DNA of 64,000 nucleotides. Source: Pictodentalium vernedei. Lineage: Eukaryota; Mollusca; Scaphopoda; Dentaliida; Dentaliidae. Positions 1 through 11,627 of this stretch are shown here, piece by piece; the stretch's first letter is position 1; every line of letters begins with the position of its first letter. The notes beneath the pieces are model-generated. The model saw only the letters and a program-made list of their open reading frames with translations, was not told the DNA's origin and did not search any database. The stretch spans positions 379,980,718 to 380,044,717 of the forward strand of contig CM062290.1 of NCBI GenBank assembly GCA_031216915.1, read 5' to 3'. A program made the translations under genes and the position numbers.

Positions 1-1860
1 TCCCCCCACAGCTCCAGGGATCGCGACCTCAGCTTGATCAACAGTGACCCCCAAAGGTGCCATCAAGGTACTCTTCAAAACCTGGCTTCTCTTTATCACG
101 CAGGCCACCCAACACCCAAACACCTCTTTGATTTGACCCCCTCTCGCCAATTACGGTTACAATCCTCCATGACCCCATCTCTGCCGATTTTTTACCCAGG
201 TTTGCCCCAACGTTCAGGTCCGAGATCTCCAATGAGTAGTTCTCTACTAGTTCCCTCACTTGGACCATCCACCCCGTTTTGATATGGGAGTTGCAAATTC
301 TCAAGAACATTACTTTACACCATCGGCTGTCGGGGAGATTTACCAAATAATTAAGATAACCGAGTTTTAACAGGCCTATCCTGTCCTTGATCTTCATCCA
401 CCCAAGATCAACCCTGATTGCTTCCAGCGCTGCGGCATTACTCGACCCCGTTATCCATCGACCTGCATCGTTCTGCAGAATGCCCAAGCTCTTTACGGCC
501 GTCTGGTTTAGGGGTACCACTTCCGTACGTATGTTGTACTTGGCAGCCCCAACATTTCCCAATCGGTTTTCCCCGCGAACACCTTATTGAGACTGTTTCT
601 CCCTATCAGTTTCATTTGGTTAAGGATTCGCTTCCCCTTCAGAATCAATTTATTTGCGTGGTTTCGATAAATGCCTCTTCCTGTGATGTTTATATTTACC
701 TCCAGATACTGTAATCACCTGTCTTTCCTACACTGGGAAGTTTGCTGCTCCCTTCCGGAATGCAGAACTCACCCACTCTCCACTTTCTAGTGGGTTCTAC
801 TTTGCGGCACACAGGTATAACTTTGCTCTTGCTTTCATTAAAAGCTTTCATTAAGTTCGAGTCTCCATTTGCTTCCATATTTCCCAACAATTCCCAGCAT
901 TTTCGTTAGCCCCTCTTCGCTTTCTGACACTAGAACCATATCGTCTGCAAAAATAGCCCTGGGATCTTCAAGTCCCCAATTGCTACTCCCTCGTCGCTAC
1001 GCAGGAGTTAATCTCCTAAACCTTTAATGTATAATGCAAACAGGATTAGCGAAAGGATACACCCTTGTTTTAGGCCTATCTCCATAGGCACCTGTTTTGT
1101 TGTAATGTTTCCCAGGCTAAGTTCACTCTGTACATCTTTATATAATGCTTTCATAATACCAACAAACTCGCCCCCTAAGCCCAGAGCCTCCAGTTTGCGC
1201 TACATACCCGCCTTCCATACTCTATCGTATGCCTTTTTGACATCCAAAAAGGCCGTAAACATATTTTTTCTTTTTTGCTTTCGCGGATTCTATCATTTGG
1301 GATAGCGTGAAAAGATGGTCAGTAACTCTCCTTCCCTTCCTGAAGGCATTCTGGATTTCTCCCCAAAACCCTTCTCCTCAATCACCTCCTCTAGTCTCCC
1401 ATACAGGACTTTACAGAAAACCTTTCCAATGTTGCTACTGAGATCTCTCGATAGCTATCCAAAACGTCTTTTTCCCCCTTTTTGTGAATAAATCTCACCT
1501 TGCTTTCTTTCCACTCCTTTGGGACCTCTTGATTTTCTATGGCTAAATTGAATAGGTCAGTTAGGCTTTCCACGAATTCCTCTCCCCCTTTTTTGATAAA
1601 CTCGTTAGCAATTTCATCCACTCCTCTCGCTTTTCCATCCCTTAATTTTGATGTCACCTTTCACACCTCCTCCGTTTTAATTTCGCTGCACACGACCTAA
1701 TTCGGACACTCAGGTGGGCTCCCCATCGCTTATCGTTTACCTTTTCCCAGTGTTTGACTAGTTCTGATGCGACTTGATTTTGCTCGTCTGTAACTCTGCC
1801 ATCTACTTTAATACTCTGTGGGTTACTTCCTTTGTTACGTTTATTCACCCATTTTCAATT
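1..1860 (-). mobile_element. Non-LTR retrotransposon (LINE), copy 1, degenerate and open at the window edge
   Basis: Reading the minus strand, broken segments of one reverse-transcriptase polyprotein follow each other: an N-terminal linker (1,848-1,654), the start of the RT domain with the block FIHKKGEKDVLDSYR (1,657-1,391), and a C-terminal part (562-38) that includes KDRIGLLKLGYLNYLVNLPD. Frameshifts separate the blocks, so it cannot make a protein. It aligns base for base over most of its length with the copy at 8,393-11,100, which also shows the 3' cysteine motif that is cut off here. At about 1,575 it has the empty site corresponding to the SINE insertion at 10,098 in copy 2. The clade is not assigned. 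Confidence 0.85.
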
Positions 1861-2073
1861 TCAATTTGGAACATATACGTTTTTGTGATAAATTGGACAG
1901 TAACATGGTCTGAGGTTTGCGGATCGGAGCGTCTCATTTGAACATAAGCCCCTAAGCCGCAAATCTCAGAACATGTTAGATAGTTGGGTGTCTGACAAGC
2001 ACACATTCCACGCACTGACCTGTCGAAGACATGGACGATCAGTCAGAGAATTTACCACATTCAGTCCAAGACC

Positions 2074-3048
2074 TCAATACCTTGTAAATCCTCCTCGGTT
2101 CGTGAGGCAAGTGCGGATCCGACATGGCATACTCCTCACCAAACGTCCAATATCAGCTTGACTAGTGTTATTCCATTCTTCATGTGTGCTGCGGCGAGTT
2201 CCTGGATATTGGGAGGGGGGGGGGGGGGTGTGTTGTTGTAGGCGTCTGCCAAGCACATCCCAGACGTGCTCGATTGGGCAAAGGTCTCGACTTAGTGCTG
2301 TAGTAACACAAGCCCAATGTGCTCTTGCCTTGTCATCTTGGAAAATGAATCGACGGCTGTGACGTGGCGCAACTCCAGCTGCTAACATTTTGTTACAGTA
2401 GTACTGCCTGGTGACACGCCCTACGATGGCATGTGATGCTGTTTTGCTTGTCGTGGTTATGCCCCCACACCATAACCGATCCACCACCAAAACGATCGAG
2501 CTGCCTAACGGTTACGGCATCGTATCGTTCGTTGCTCCACCGCCATGCTCTGTTTCGCCTGCCATGGAAGTCGAGAGTGAACCTCGATTCATCAGAAAAC
2601 ATGACGTTGCTCCACTGCCGATTGTCCCAGCGCTGTCGTACCCCACACCAATTACGCCTTACTGCGATGTATTTTGCAGTCAAACGTGGACTTATTTAAG
2701 GTCGTCGGGCGTACAAATTCCAGCTTGTTAGGCGATTTCGGATAGTCTGATCACTGACTCGCACATCCGTCGCTCGATGCAGCTGCTCAACTGTTCAATT
2801 TCTGAGGTACTTTGATGGCGGTTACGTAATGCTGTGGTTCGTATGAAACGATCCTGGTTAGCAGTTTTCGCTCTTGGACGACCTGACCGGCGTCTGCCAT
2901 CAACATTGCCTGTCTGACTGTAGCGTGACCATAACTTGCGAATCGCCGATTGATTAGCTTTGAGAATTTGAACCCCTGCAGTCTGTCTGTTTCCAACTTC
3001 GAACATGCCAACTGCACGTACACGTTCGCCACGTGTCAGTCTTCGCAT
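2074..3048 (-). pseudogene. Tc1-like DNA transposase, degenerate
   Basis: Three overlapping reading frames on the minus strand together give a Tc1-type transposase. The N-terminal helix-turn-helix part lies at 3,048-2,728, with the stretch RRRSGRPRAK typical of Tc1 GRPR-like linkers. The middle part at 2,683-2,393 contains MFSDESRF with the first catalytic Asp. The C-terminal part at 2,490-2,074 contains FQDDKARAH with the second Asp and LCPIEHVWD with the third acidic residue. At least two frameshifts and a G-run expansion near 2,213-2,227 disrupt it. It is an inactive host-genome transposon. Terminal repeats were not located. Confidence 0.85.
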
Positions 3049-3683
3049 ACCTTAAACGTAACGTTTCGACCAGAAACTATTGATGAACAGATTTATACCA
3101 AAAAAGGAACATGAAAGCCTCCAAAAAAATCCGTCCAGTGCAATTGAAAATTTCAAAACGTACCCCACAAACATTAACGCGGCGCTCGTTTAACAAACAT
3201 GCACGGAGTTTTCGTGGGCGGTGACACTGATGATCTACACTAAACTTGGGAACATATTGATGTCTACAATCACACATATCCAATACCATTTTCTGAAAAT
3301 ATCAACATCAGTTTGAATACTCCCTACTTTTTTTTAATAGTATATTATACAAATAAATTTACACGATCGGGATAAATTGTCTTCTCTGTATCTATTGATG
3401 GCCAAACTAAATTTATTATATATTTATTTATTTCTTGTGGACAGTGTTCCAACTGTCGGGTTCCAATGGTGTCAATTGCACAAAAATTCGTTTGGCATCA
3501 CAAATACAGTATTTTGCGCAGACGGTTGGCACCAAAAATATACTTTTATCAAGTCTCAAAGACTTTGTGTTTTTTTTATTTGAGTGCGTCATGTTGGATA
3601 AAATCGCTGTTGAGGCGAAACAGAATTCACGTCTGTCAAGTAATCAAAGGCATAAGTTGCGCAAGGTTTGAAAGGTAAAGATA
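3049..3683. other. No gene seen
   Basis: AT-rich spacer between the Tc1 remnant and the first MITE. The open frames here are short and have no recognisable motif. Confidence 0.5.
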
Positions 3684-3944
3684 TACAATACGTGGAGAAT
3701 GGATTATAACTAAATCACCCGCGGAGTGGAGTTATCACCCAAGCTATAACTTTCAATTTTTCTACATATTGACAAAAAACACAAGCAATGTTTCAGCCAA
3801 TGGACCTCCGGGTTTAACCCGGAGGTCCATTGGCTGAAACTTTGCTTGTGCTGGTTATGCTTTGCAATAAATTTGCAATTATTGCTCGGGTGGAATCTCC
3901 ACTCTGCGTGTGATTTAGTGATAATACACTCTCCACGTACTGTA
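3684..3944. repeat. TA-target MITE family B, copy 1
   Basis: About 261 bp with degenerate ends TACAATACGTGGAGA and CTCTCCACGTACTGTA, which are inverted repeats. The centre, 3,788-3,842, is a near-perfect palindrome built on the arm CAGCCAATGGACCTCCGGG. Other copies are at 24,368-24,629 and 35,587-35,847. The TACAGT-type ends and TA flanks suggest a Tc1/mariner-mobilised MITE. Confidence 0.85.
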
Positions 3945-3994
3945 AGTAAACGTGAAAGGATTTGCTATCCTTACAGACAAAAATCAGATGACGG

Positions 3995-4202
3995 TCCAGA
4001 ACGGCCACCGTGGACTGGTCACTTGGGCAATATTTGTATGGACGCAGTAATATTAGATTCCGATCACCAATTATCGGAAGAATCAGCAGCCCGGCGATTC
4101 ATTAAATAAAATTTTGCTGATGATAATTCTTATTACCCGGTAAACGTGCGCGTGGACATCACTGTCCTTGCGTGGATTACGTGCAGTCCACTACGATTGT
4201 AG
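3995..4202. repeat. TA-target MITE family C, copy 1 (degenerate)
   Basis: It carries the family-C blocks: CGTGGACTGGTC near the left, GGACGCAGTAATATTAGATT, and GTGGACATCACTGTCC with GCGTGGATTACG at the right. It matches 21,927-22,168, 23,663-23,903 and 32,489-32,735. The ends are eroded, so the limits are approximate. Confidence 0.7.
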
Positions 4203-4727
4203 TGTAAGACAAAGAATAATATATAACTCGACAGATGAAATATCTCGTGAAGATTTGAGGGACAAAACGCCAGACATCTTCTTTGAACGTTATTCAACAG
4301 AGTGATGTGACACAGCACTTTATTATTTTAACTTGGATGCAATGAAGGAATAATTATAAATCTCTGTTATAAGTCAACTGAATTCACAGTTTATTCAATT
4401 AATTTGATTCTTATCAACACGTTTCTTTGTTACTTAATCTTTTGTATCTTGTTAATCTTTTTTATAATCCTTCAGCAATATCATAAATTATATGCTACCA
4501 ATTTTTTGTGAGCAAATAAACATTGAGGAATTAAAAATTGTGAAATTATTCTGTAAACAGTAATTATATCCTTTTAATTTGTATTATCTATATTTTTATC
4601 ATTTGTGGGGTTTTATGTATAAATAAAATACCTAAAAGAGACAGGTAATTCTAAATTTGAATATCGTACTTTGAAAGTGCCATCTGTGATACACTCAAAG
4701 TACGATATATGGGTAATCTGTTCTCAT
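4203..4727. other. No gene seen
   Basis: AT-rich intergenic DNA with no coding motif. A short inverted repeat around AAAGTACGATAT occurs just before the next element, near 4,665-4,706. Confidence 0.4.
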
Positions 4728-4983
4728 TTAACCCTTTATCGTACATGAAAAGCAGACGACACTTGCAAAAGAAATTTTGGAATAACTTATTTTTTCTTAT
4801 TTTTTTGTCTCAAAAACATAGGTTATGACCCCCTCATTGGACCGAGCTCGACGAGCTCTTTCCAATGAGGGGGTCATAACCTATGTTTTTGAGACAAACA
4901 ATGGAAAAAATAATGAAAAATAATTGGCGATTTTTGAGAATAGCGCTGGCCGGTTTTGGCCGCTACGTTAGGTAAAGGGTTAA
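4728..4983. repeat. TTAA-flanked foldback MITE (piggyBac-like ends), copy 1
   Basis: It begins TTAACCCTTTA and ends TAAAGGGTTAA. The centre is a long palindrome whose arms contain CATAGGTTATGACCCCCTCA. TTAA target duplications with CCC-starting inverted repeats are typical of piggyBac-type elements. There is no coding capacity. Related copies are at 7,808-8,106, 21,077-21,219, 21,366-21,619, 25,748-25,965 and 31,237-31,386. Confidence 0.75.
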
Positions 4984-5311
4984 AACCTGATTGCATTTGG
5001 CACCAACAAATTCTCTTGGCACCAAATACCATTCCACTTGACACTAAAACATTTCAGGCTAGCAAGAAGACAGGTTGTTTTACGACATTTTCAACACATC
5101 CTGTCCAATAGTTTTTCCGGGTTGAGGAAGTTGAATCTAATCTGAAGCGTTTTTTACGAGGACGGTAGTGAAGTAACGAAATGTCTCGATCAAACAGAAA
5201 AAAAAAATATTGAGAATGCAATATGTGAAAGGTAGATAACTACTAAATCGCTGGATAATAGATTTATCATTTAGTAATTATTTACAATTTCTGAAGGCAA
5301 AACAGAAAAGG

Positions 5312-5384
5312 CACTTGCAAACTTCCATCACATGGACCACCGGGGTTGCAGCCGATGGTCCGTGTTATGAAAGTTTGCAAGTGT
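5312..5384. repeat. Imperfect palindrome
   Basis: The arms ACTTGCAAACTT and AAGTTTGCAAGT flank an inner inverted CATGGACC/GGTCCGTG pair. It is not related to the numbered MITE families. Confidence 0.7.
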
Positions 5385-5869
5385 TACTTGCGCTGTTAAA
5401 AACGGTTATAAATACTTTTCGAGTGCAGATTTTTTACGCTACGATTAAGTAGTAATCCACCCTCTTTATTCTGTATATGCAGTCAAATTTTAACATCTAT
5501 TTACGTCATTAGATGTACATGTGTCAGAGGAGAGGTTATGAATGATGTTAACACAATCGCGTGATTTTGTTACGAATTTCTGACTCAGTCCTTAAAATAA
5601 CCCGAGGACTACATTAAATCACATATATAATTTCCTATAATTTTCGGCTAGAATGATATGTCGTTTTTTGTTGCCTTTCGGATAATTGTTTGCCGGCAGG
5701 ATGCCAACATTTTCTTTGAAGCCGCTAAACTGACAAAATGATGGCCATTGACAAAACCACAATCCTCATGATTCCAAAGTACCTTTATGTTTTACATTTC
5801 CTTTGCACTTAGCGCTTGTTTCAGGTATATGGCAATCGAGTATCAATGTACAAGAAAACATGTCGTTTG

Positions 5870-5932
5870 TTATTATTATTTTAAAGAATTACTTTCGTTA
5901 AACGAAGGTAATCCTTTAAAATAACAATAATA
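5870..5932. repeat. Imperfect palindrome
   Basis: The arms ATTATTTTAAAG and CTTTAAAATAACAAT, with TTCGTT/AACGAA at the centre, give a hairpin of about 60 bp. Confidence 0.7.
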
Positions 5933-6247
5933 AATGATCGTTTTGGATCTGTTTCGTTTGCTATGCTTTTACAGAATTGAGTTAGCTTTCAGGTTTTCAG
6001 CTACAGTCAATGACCTGCGAACTCTGTGCAAAAATTTGAACTTTCGCCCACACTATTTTTGAGAATCTAGATTCGGGCCTGACTATAAACTGACTGCGGT
6101 TTGGGAACAAGCACCGTCCAATAAATTACTTCTAGAAACATTATTTAAGCAAGGCGATTTTGCTTTTAATACTTACGCTACCGACAGCGAGTATTGTCAC
6201 ATATTTTATGAAGATTGCCTGTACGTTCTGGTATACCCGGATCTAAC

Positions 6248-6312
6248 CTACCATCTGATTAATTGTTGGACGAGGCTCAGAGAGCCCTTTCCAACAATTA
6301 ATCAGATGGTAG
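6248..6312. repeat. Long perfect-arm palindrome
   Basis: A 23-bp arm starting CTACCATCTGATTAATTGTT at 6,248 is repeated exactly inverted ending at 6,312, with a loop of about 19 bp. Confidence 0.85.
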
Positions 6313-6507
6313 AATTTCAAGAATGTCGTAAATCTTACTAAACTTCCTCGCATATAGCCGCACATAGATGGAGGTCCTCCATATATGGCTAAAGTGGGCG
6401 TGGCAGTAAAAGGGCTAACTGAATGCGGAACACATCTAAAATATATGAAGTCCTGTAACTTTCTCATTTTCCATGAATGTTCATAGTAAAATAGGAACAT
6501 TACATAC

Positions 6508-6671
6508 CATCACAGTACAAACCAATCTCTTCATCGTGTGTACAGTTCACTGAACCAGCTGTCACGTTACACCCGCTCAGCGACGTTGCCTCTTTATCGC
6601 ATGTAATTCCTTCTGCCACAATATTACCTTCTCCGTGTCGAAACTCACTACCATTTAACACTCTACCCGGT
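6508..6671 (-). CDS. Receptor gene exon: second half of an SRCR domain
   Basis: This 164-bp minus-strand exon has a polypyrimidine tract and acceptor TTTTTGCAG at 6,672 and a donor GTATG at 6,507. In the phase left by the exon at 15,680-15,836 it starts by completing an Arg codon and reads RPGRVLNGSEFRHGEG, then VAEGITCDKEATSLSGCNV, then NCTHDEEIGLYCDG. The cysteines and the final C-x-H-D-E-x-(h)-G-x-x-C pattern are those of the C-terminal half of a scavenger receptor cysteine-rich domain, a ligand-binding extracellular module. It ends in phase 1, so more exons are expected at lower coordinates. I could not find them. Confidence 0.85.
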
Positions 6672-6880
6672 CTGCAAAAACAGATTGTCAAGTTTCATTC
6701 CTGTTTATACAATATTGTCATACTGCAAAACAAATGTCACATTGTGACTGGTCATTTTGCCGGGTTACATACAATTATTTTTGTTTTTTTTAAAAGTCGG
6801 GTACAAATAATTCTACGTAGTCAAGCCAAAGACATTCCACTCGTAAATTGATCTTATAAGATGATTACGTCCAAAAATTA

Positions 6881-7251
6881 TTATTTATTTATTTATTATT
6901 TATTTATCAGGGTTTAAGGTCACATATTTTTGCAAAATGGCTAATCATGACCATGAAAGTTTTACGGGTGGAGGAAGCCGGAGTACCCGGAGAAAACCAC
7001 CGAGCAACGGCGAGCAACTGTCAGCTCCCCAACATACTAACTCCACAAAAGCAAGGTTAGCATTGGTTGAAGACAAGTGCACCATCGACGTGCAATACGC
7101 CTTAGCACACGACATCACCGTGCCCCCACATGGGCAATGGGGGTGAAGTGTCTTGCCCAAGGACACAACGCGGTTGCCGCAGGTGGGATTCGAACCGAGG
7201 ACCTCTCGGCTTGCAGCCTACACCTCTACCTACTGAGCCACCGCGCCCCCC
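6881..7251 (-). mobile_element. tRNA-derived SINE, copy 1
   Basis: On the minus strand the head reads as a tRNA-like Pol III promoter, with an A-box-like TGGCTCAGTAGG and a B box GGTTCGAATCC. The body is about 250 bp, and a TAAA-type tail lies at 6,881-6,912. It is the same family as 10,098-10,478. It ends at exactly the same point of the LINE as copy 2, and a LINE fragment follows at 7,252. Confidence 0.85.
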
Positions 7252-7366
7252 TCTTGGAGAGCCTAACTGCCGTATTCAATTTAGCCATAGAAAAACAAGA
7301 GGTCCCAAATGAGTGGAGAGAAAGCAAAGTGACATTTATTCACAAAAAAGGGGAAAAGGACGTACA
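7252..7366 (+). mobile_element. LINE fragment joined to the SINE
   Basis: This is a piece of the RT domain, reading LAIEKQEVPNEWRESK and FIHKKGEKDV on plus. It is the same LINE as 1-1,860 and 8,393-11,100, and the SINE/LINE junction TCTTGGAGAGCC is the same as in copy 2. It breaks off at the foldback element starting near 7,368. Confidence 0.85.
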
Positions 7367-7367
7367 C

Positions 7368-7505
7368 TAATCAGTATTTTCAACGTGCAGCCCGCGGCTG
7401 CACGTTGAAAATACTGATTGGTTTACCCCTAATAAGGGATATGAACTCTTCTAATTGCTGCCATTGAACTGGCATGGAATATGCCAATAGAGTTCAAAGG
7501 GTTAA
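7368..7505. repeat. Foldback repeat fragment related to the TTAA MITEs
   Basis: A palindrome with arms AATCAGTATTTTCAACGTGC and its inverse is followed by sequence ending AAAGGGTTAA. Its right part is shared with 7,990-8,106. The left TTAA end is missing. Confidence 0.65.
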
Positions 7506-7807
7506 TACTCTTCTACATGCTTTGAATCAGGCGACGATTCTCTACAAGACGGTGATCATTCTGCATCATCTTTGTCAAGCATATTGTGGCGACAGTTGAT
7601 ATACAGAAATCATTTTCAAATACATTTAAGGCATTAGAAAATTTAACTCAAAGAGTTTCAACAATATTGACGGCCAGTGGCTACCCTTACCCTTGGTTGT
7701 TGCCGGTTGTTGTTCATTCGAATGAGCGTCCATAACAACAACCTAATGATTTTGAGGTAAAATTCCCCCCTACAGAGGTCTATTATATATCTTTGTTTTT
7801 TCACCTG

Positions 7808-8106
7808 TTAACCCTTTACGCAGCGAATCGGCCGCATCCGCCCTCGTAATATACAAATTCGTCAGGTCATTTTTTTTTTTACCTCGTTGGAACGAGATCG
7901 ACCAGCGAGGGGTCACATGCTATGGTTTGGTTAAAATGCTTCAAACTATTTGAAAAAATAGTATTTAAAATAATGAAGTGAAGGTGGGGTGTAGACCGAT
8001 CGACGTTGAAAATATTAATTGTCTACCCCCAAATAAGGAATATGACCTATTTCCGTTGCTGCCATTGAACTGATGTGGAATATACAACTAGAGTTCAAAG
8101 GGTTAA
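7808..8106. repeat. TTAA-flanked foldback MITE, copy 2
   Basis: It begins TTAACCCTTTACGCAGCG and ends TTCAAAGGGTTAA. The right half is shared with 7,368-7,505. It contains a T-rich run and the block CGTTGGAACGAG also found at 21,366-21,619. It has no coding capacity. Confidence 0.7.
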
Positions 8107-8392
8107 TGTTAGTAATGTTTAAAAGTTAGATGGGTGAAGAGAAGGAAGAAGACGCAGAGCATCTATAATAATATTAATAACACTTTGGCCAGCCGCTGAT
8201 TTGTCGCGGTTCTCGGATCAGAAGGCCTTGGTTACCCCTGTACCTACAACTGCCTCCCTATTCCCACGCTTCTTCTCTCCTCCCAACACTCGAAGACGAA
8301 CTGCTTGATGACATCCCTTGCCCCATTATTCCCAATCTCTCCGATTAGCATATTAACCCTCCCACTAACCACATGTCATACAATCTCCCACC
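8107..8392. other. No gene seen
   Basis: Non-coding sequence between a MITE and the 3' end of LINE copy 2. Part of it may be the untranslated 3' region of that LINE. Confidence 0.4.
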
Positions 8393-10443
8393 CTACTTCT
8401 CCATTATATTCCCAGTGAATCTTGTTATTTTAGACTGGTATTTTGGGCATTCTAGAAGAAAGTGTTCCAGGGTCTTCACCACCCCCAAATTACACATCTG
8501 ACACTCTCTTTCACCGTATTTCCCATTTTTTCCCTCAGCTCCAGGGACCGCGACCTCAGCTTGAACAACAGTGACACCCAAAGATGCCATCAATGTACTC
8601 TTCAAAACCAGGCTTCTCTTTATCGCGCAGGCCACCCAAAGACATCTTTGATTTGACCCCCCTGTCGCCAATTAAGGTTACCATCCTCCATGACCCATTC
8701 TCTGACGATTTTGTTTCCCTGGTTTGCCCCAACGTCTAGGTCCGAGATCTCCAATAAGTAGTTATCTATTATTTCCCTCACTTGGACCATCCACCCTGTC
8801 TTGATATTTGAGTTGAACATTCCCAGGAACATTAATTTACACCATCGGCTGTCGGGGAGATTTACCAAATAATTAAGATAACCGAGTTTCAATAAGTCTA
8901 TCCTGTCCATCATCATCATCCACCCAAGTTCATCCCTGATTCCTTCTACGCTGCGGCATTACTCGCCCCTTTATCCATCGGCCTGTATCGTTCTGCAGGA
9001 ATCCCATGCTCCTTACAGCCGTCTGGTTTAGGGGTACCACTTCCATACCATAAGTTATACTTGGCAGACCCACCACTTCCCAAATGGTTTTCCCCACGAA
9101 AACCTTATTGAAACTGTTTCTCCCTATAAGTTTCATTTGGTTAAGGATTCGCCTCCCCTTCAGGATCGATGTATTTGTGTGGTTTCGGTAGATGCCTCTT
9201 CCTGTGATGTTTATATTTACCTCCAGATACTCGTAGTTACCTGTCTCTCCTACACCAAGAGGTTTGCTGCTGCCTTCCGGAATACAGAACCCCCCCCCCC
9301 CCCCACTCTCCTCCTTCGAGTTGGTCCACTTTGAGGCCCACGGGTATAACTAACTTTGCTCTTGCTTTCATTAAGTTCGTGTCCCCATTTGCTACCATAT
9401 TTCCCAACAATTCCCAGAATTTTCGCTAGAGCCTCTTCGTTTTCTGACACAAGCACCATATCGTCTGCACAAATAGCCCTGGGATATTCAAGTCCCCAAC
9501 TGCTACCCCCTCGTCGCTATGCAGGAGTTCGTCTCCTAAACCTTTGATGTACAATGCAAAAAGAATTGGCGAAAGGATACACCCCTGTTTTAGGCCTATC
9601 TCCTTGGGCACACGTTTTTTTCGTTATGTTTCCCAGGCTTAGTTCACCCTATACATCTTTGTATAATTTTTCACAATTCCAACAAACTCGCCTCCCAAGC
9701 CCCGAGCTTCAAGCTTGCGCCACATACCCTCTCTCCATACTCTATCATATGACTTTTTAACATCCAAAAAGGCCATAAACATCTTTTTCTTTTTTGCTTT
9801 CGCGGATTCTATCATTTGGGATAGCGTGAAAAGGTGGTCAGTGACTCTCCTTCCCTTCCTGAAGCCATTCCGGATCTCTCCCAAAAAACTCTTGTGTTCA
9901 ATCACCTTCTCTAATCTTCCATACAGGACTCTACAGAAAACGTTTCCAATGTTGCAACTGACAGAGATCCCTCGATAATTATCCAAAACGTCCTTTTCCC
10001 CTTTTTTGTGAATAAATGTCACTTTGCTTTCTCTCCACTCATTTGGGACCTCTTGTTTTTCTATGGCTAAATTGAATAGGGCAGTTAGGCTCTCCAAGAG
10101 GGGGCGCGGTGGCTCAGTAGGTAGAGGTGCAGGCTGCAACCCGAGAGGTCCTCGGTTCGAATCCCACCTGCGGCAACCGCGTTGTGTCCTTGGGCAAGAC
10201 ACTTCACCCCCATTGCCCACGTGGGGGCACGGTGGCGTTGTGTACTAAGGCGTACTGCACGTCGATAATGCACCTGTCTTCAACCAATGCTAACCCTGCT
10301 TGTGTGGAGTTGGTATGTTGGGGAGCTGACAGTTGCTCCCCGTTGCTTGGTGGTTCTCTCCGGGTACTCCGGCTTCCTCCACCCGTAAAACTGTCATGGC
10401 CATGATTAGCCATTGCGCAGAAATATGTGACCTTAAACACCAA

Positions 10444-10478
<35 letters not shown>

Positions 10479-11100
10479 CTCTCCAACAGTTCCTCTCCCC
10501 TGTTTTTGATAAACTCGTTCGGGATTTCGTCCACCCCTCCCGCTTTTCCATTCCTTAACTTTGAGATCACCTTGCGCACCCCCTCCGTTTTAATTTCGCT
10601 GCACACAAAGTTCGATAGATTTTCCTCGACCTGGGTCGGACACGCTGGTGCGTTCCCCATGTCCCATCGTTTATCGTTACCTTTTCCCAGTGCTTGACTA
10701 GTTCTAATGCGATTTGATCTTGTTCGTCTGTAACTCTGTCATCTACTTGAATACTTTGTGGGTTACTTCCTTTGATACGTTTATTCAGCCATTTCCAAAA
10801 ATACGTTCGAATTCGACCCCCCCCCCCCCCCCCGCCCTCTGTCATTCTTAACGTCCTAATAAGACTGCTATTTCGCACTCTCCGATTAATGTCTTTAATA
10901 TTGTTTACTTTACTGCGTGTTTGTTGGTATTCTTCCTTTGCTACTTCGGCCTCGTTGCTTGCCGCCTCCTTAAGATTTCTACTTATCCTGTATGCAGCAC
11001 ATTTAGCTTTTCTACCCTATATGACCATTTCCGTTCTTCGTTCACTCTGTACCCAAGTTCCTGTGTTGGCACTCTAATCTTTCCTACACTTCCCTGCACT
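8393..11100 (-). mobile_element. Non-LTR retrotransposon (LINE), copy 2, degenerate
   Basis: Minus-strand reading from about 11,100 down gives the pre-RT region (10,878-10,433), then RT blocks LDNYRGISVSCNIGN and MFMAFLDVKKSYDRVW at 10,080-9,639. Next comes a region with LKQGCILSPILFALYIKGLG at 9,611-9,426 (RT motif B region), and last the terminal cysteine motif CQMCNLGVVKTLEHFLLECP at 8,600-8,430. These are the expected parts of a LINE ORF2 with a C-terminal zinc knuckle. Frameshifts, a C-run at 9,291-9,303 and an inserted SINE (10,098-10,478) inactivate it. Copy 1 at 1-1,860 is about as degenerate. An endonuclease domain is not visible. Confidence 0.85.
10098..10478 (+). mobile_element. 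tRNA-derived SINE, copy 2, inserted in the LINE
   Basis: The head GGGGGCGCGGTGGCTCAGTA and B box GGTTCGAATCC (10,155-10,165) are tRNA-like. The body is followed by an (AAAT)n tail at 10,442-10,478. Directly repeated CTCTCCAA at 10,090-10,097 and 10,479-10,486 is the target-site duplication. The LINE copy at 1-1,860 shows the uninserted site. The SINE lies antisense to the LINE. Confidence 0.9.
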
Positions 11101-11627
11101 TACTGAGAGTCCTGCATGGAAGCAGAGATTGGTAGAAGTGGGAGACGAGGAAACTTCGGACTTGTGAAATTGTGAATAGAATGAGAAACAATTTTATCTA
11201 TTGACTAAAGTGAATTTTTGATTTGATTGGTTGATAGATACGTGGTATGAGGCCATATTCATTGAAACTCACGATACGTCCGCCCAGCCACTGACAAATT
11301 TTCCATACCCAGTGGAAGCCTCGTTCCGAAATCTACAAATTGTCCATACCCCGTAGAAGACGCGTCATTCCAGTTTTACAGTGTACATGTATTATATTTT
11401 AATGTTTGATCTCCAAAATATAGCTCATGATACCTTATTGGAATGAGCTTGTCGAGTACCCTCCAATGTGGGGTTCATAAGCTATGTTTTTGAGACAAAA
11501 AAGAAAAAAAGAAATTCAATAATTTTTTTTATACTAGTCATATCGGCATATTTTCACAAAAACTTTTTTGCACAAAAATTACACAGAAACCTGTATGGCT
11601 CAACAATGGAAGATAAAAGATCTCATG
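11101..11627. other. No gene seen
   Basis: AT-rich intron DNA. A weak relative of the TTAA foldback core (TAGCTCATGATACC with inverted TTCATAAGCTATG) lies around 11,420-11,500. Confidence 0.4.

Larger units (their letters stand above)
4984..6507. other. Non-coding DNA downstream of the last visible receptor exon, with foldback repeats
   Basis: I see no exon or transposase in this stretch. It contains three separate palindromes (5,312-5,384, 5,870-5,932 and 6,248-6,312), listed individually. Confidence 0.45.

Noticed and set aside
10098..10175. tRNA gene
   Set aside because: A and B boxes are present, but the cloverleaf is incomplete and the unit continues into a long body with an AAAT tail and a target duplication, so it is a SINE. 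The same holds for 39,335-39,432.
1..11100. LTR retrotransposon or endogenous retrovirus
   Set aside because: The RT blocks and terminal cysteine motif are those of a non-LTR element, and no long terminal repeats or gag/protease are seen.
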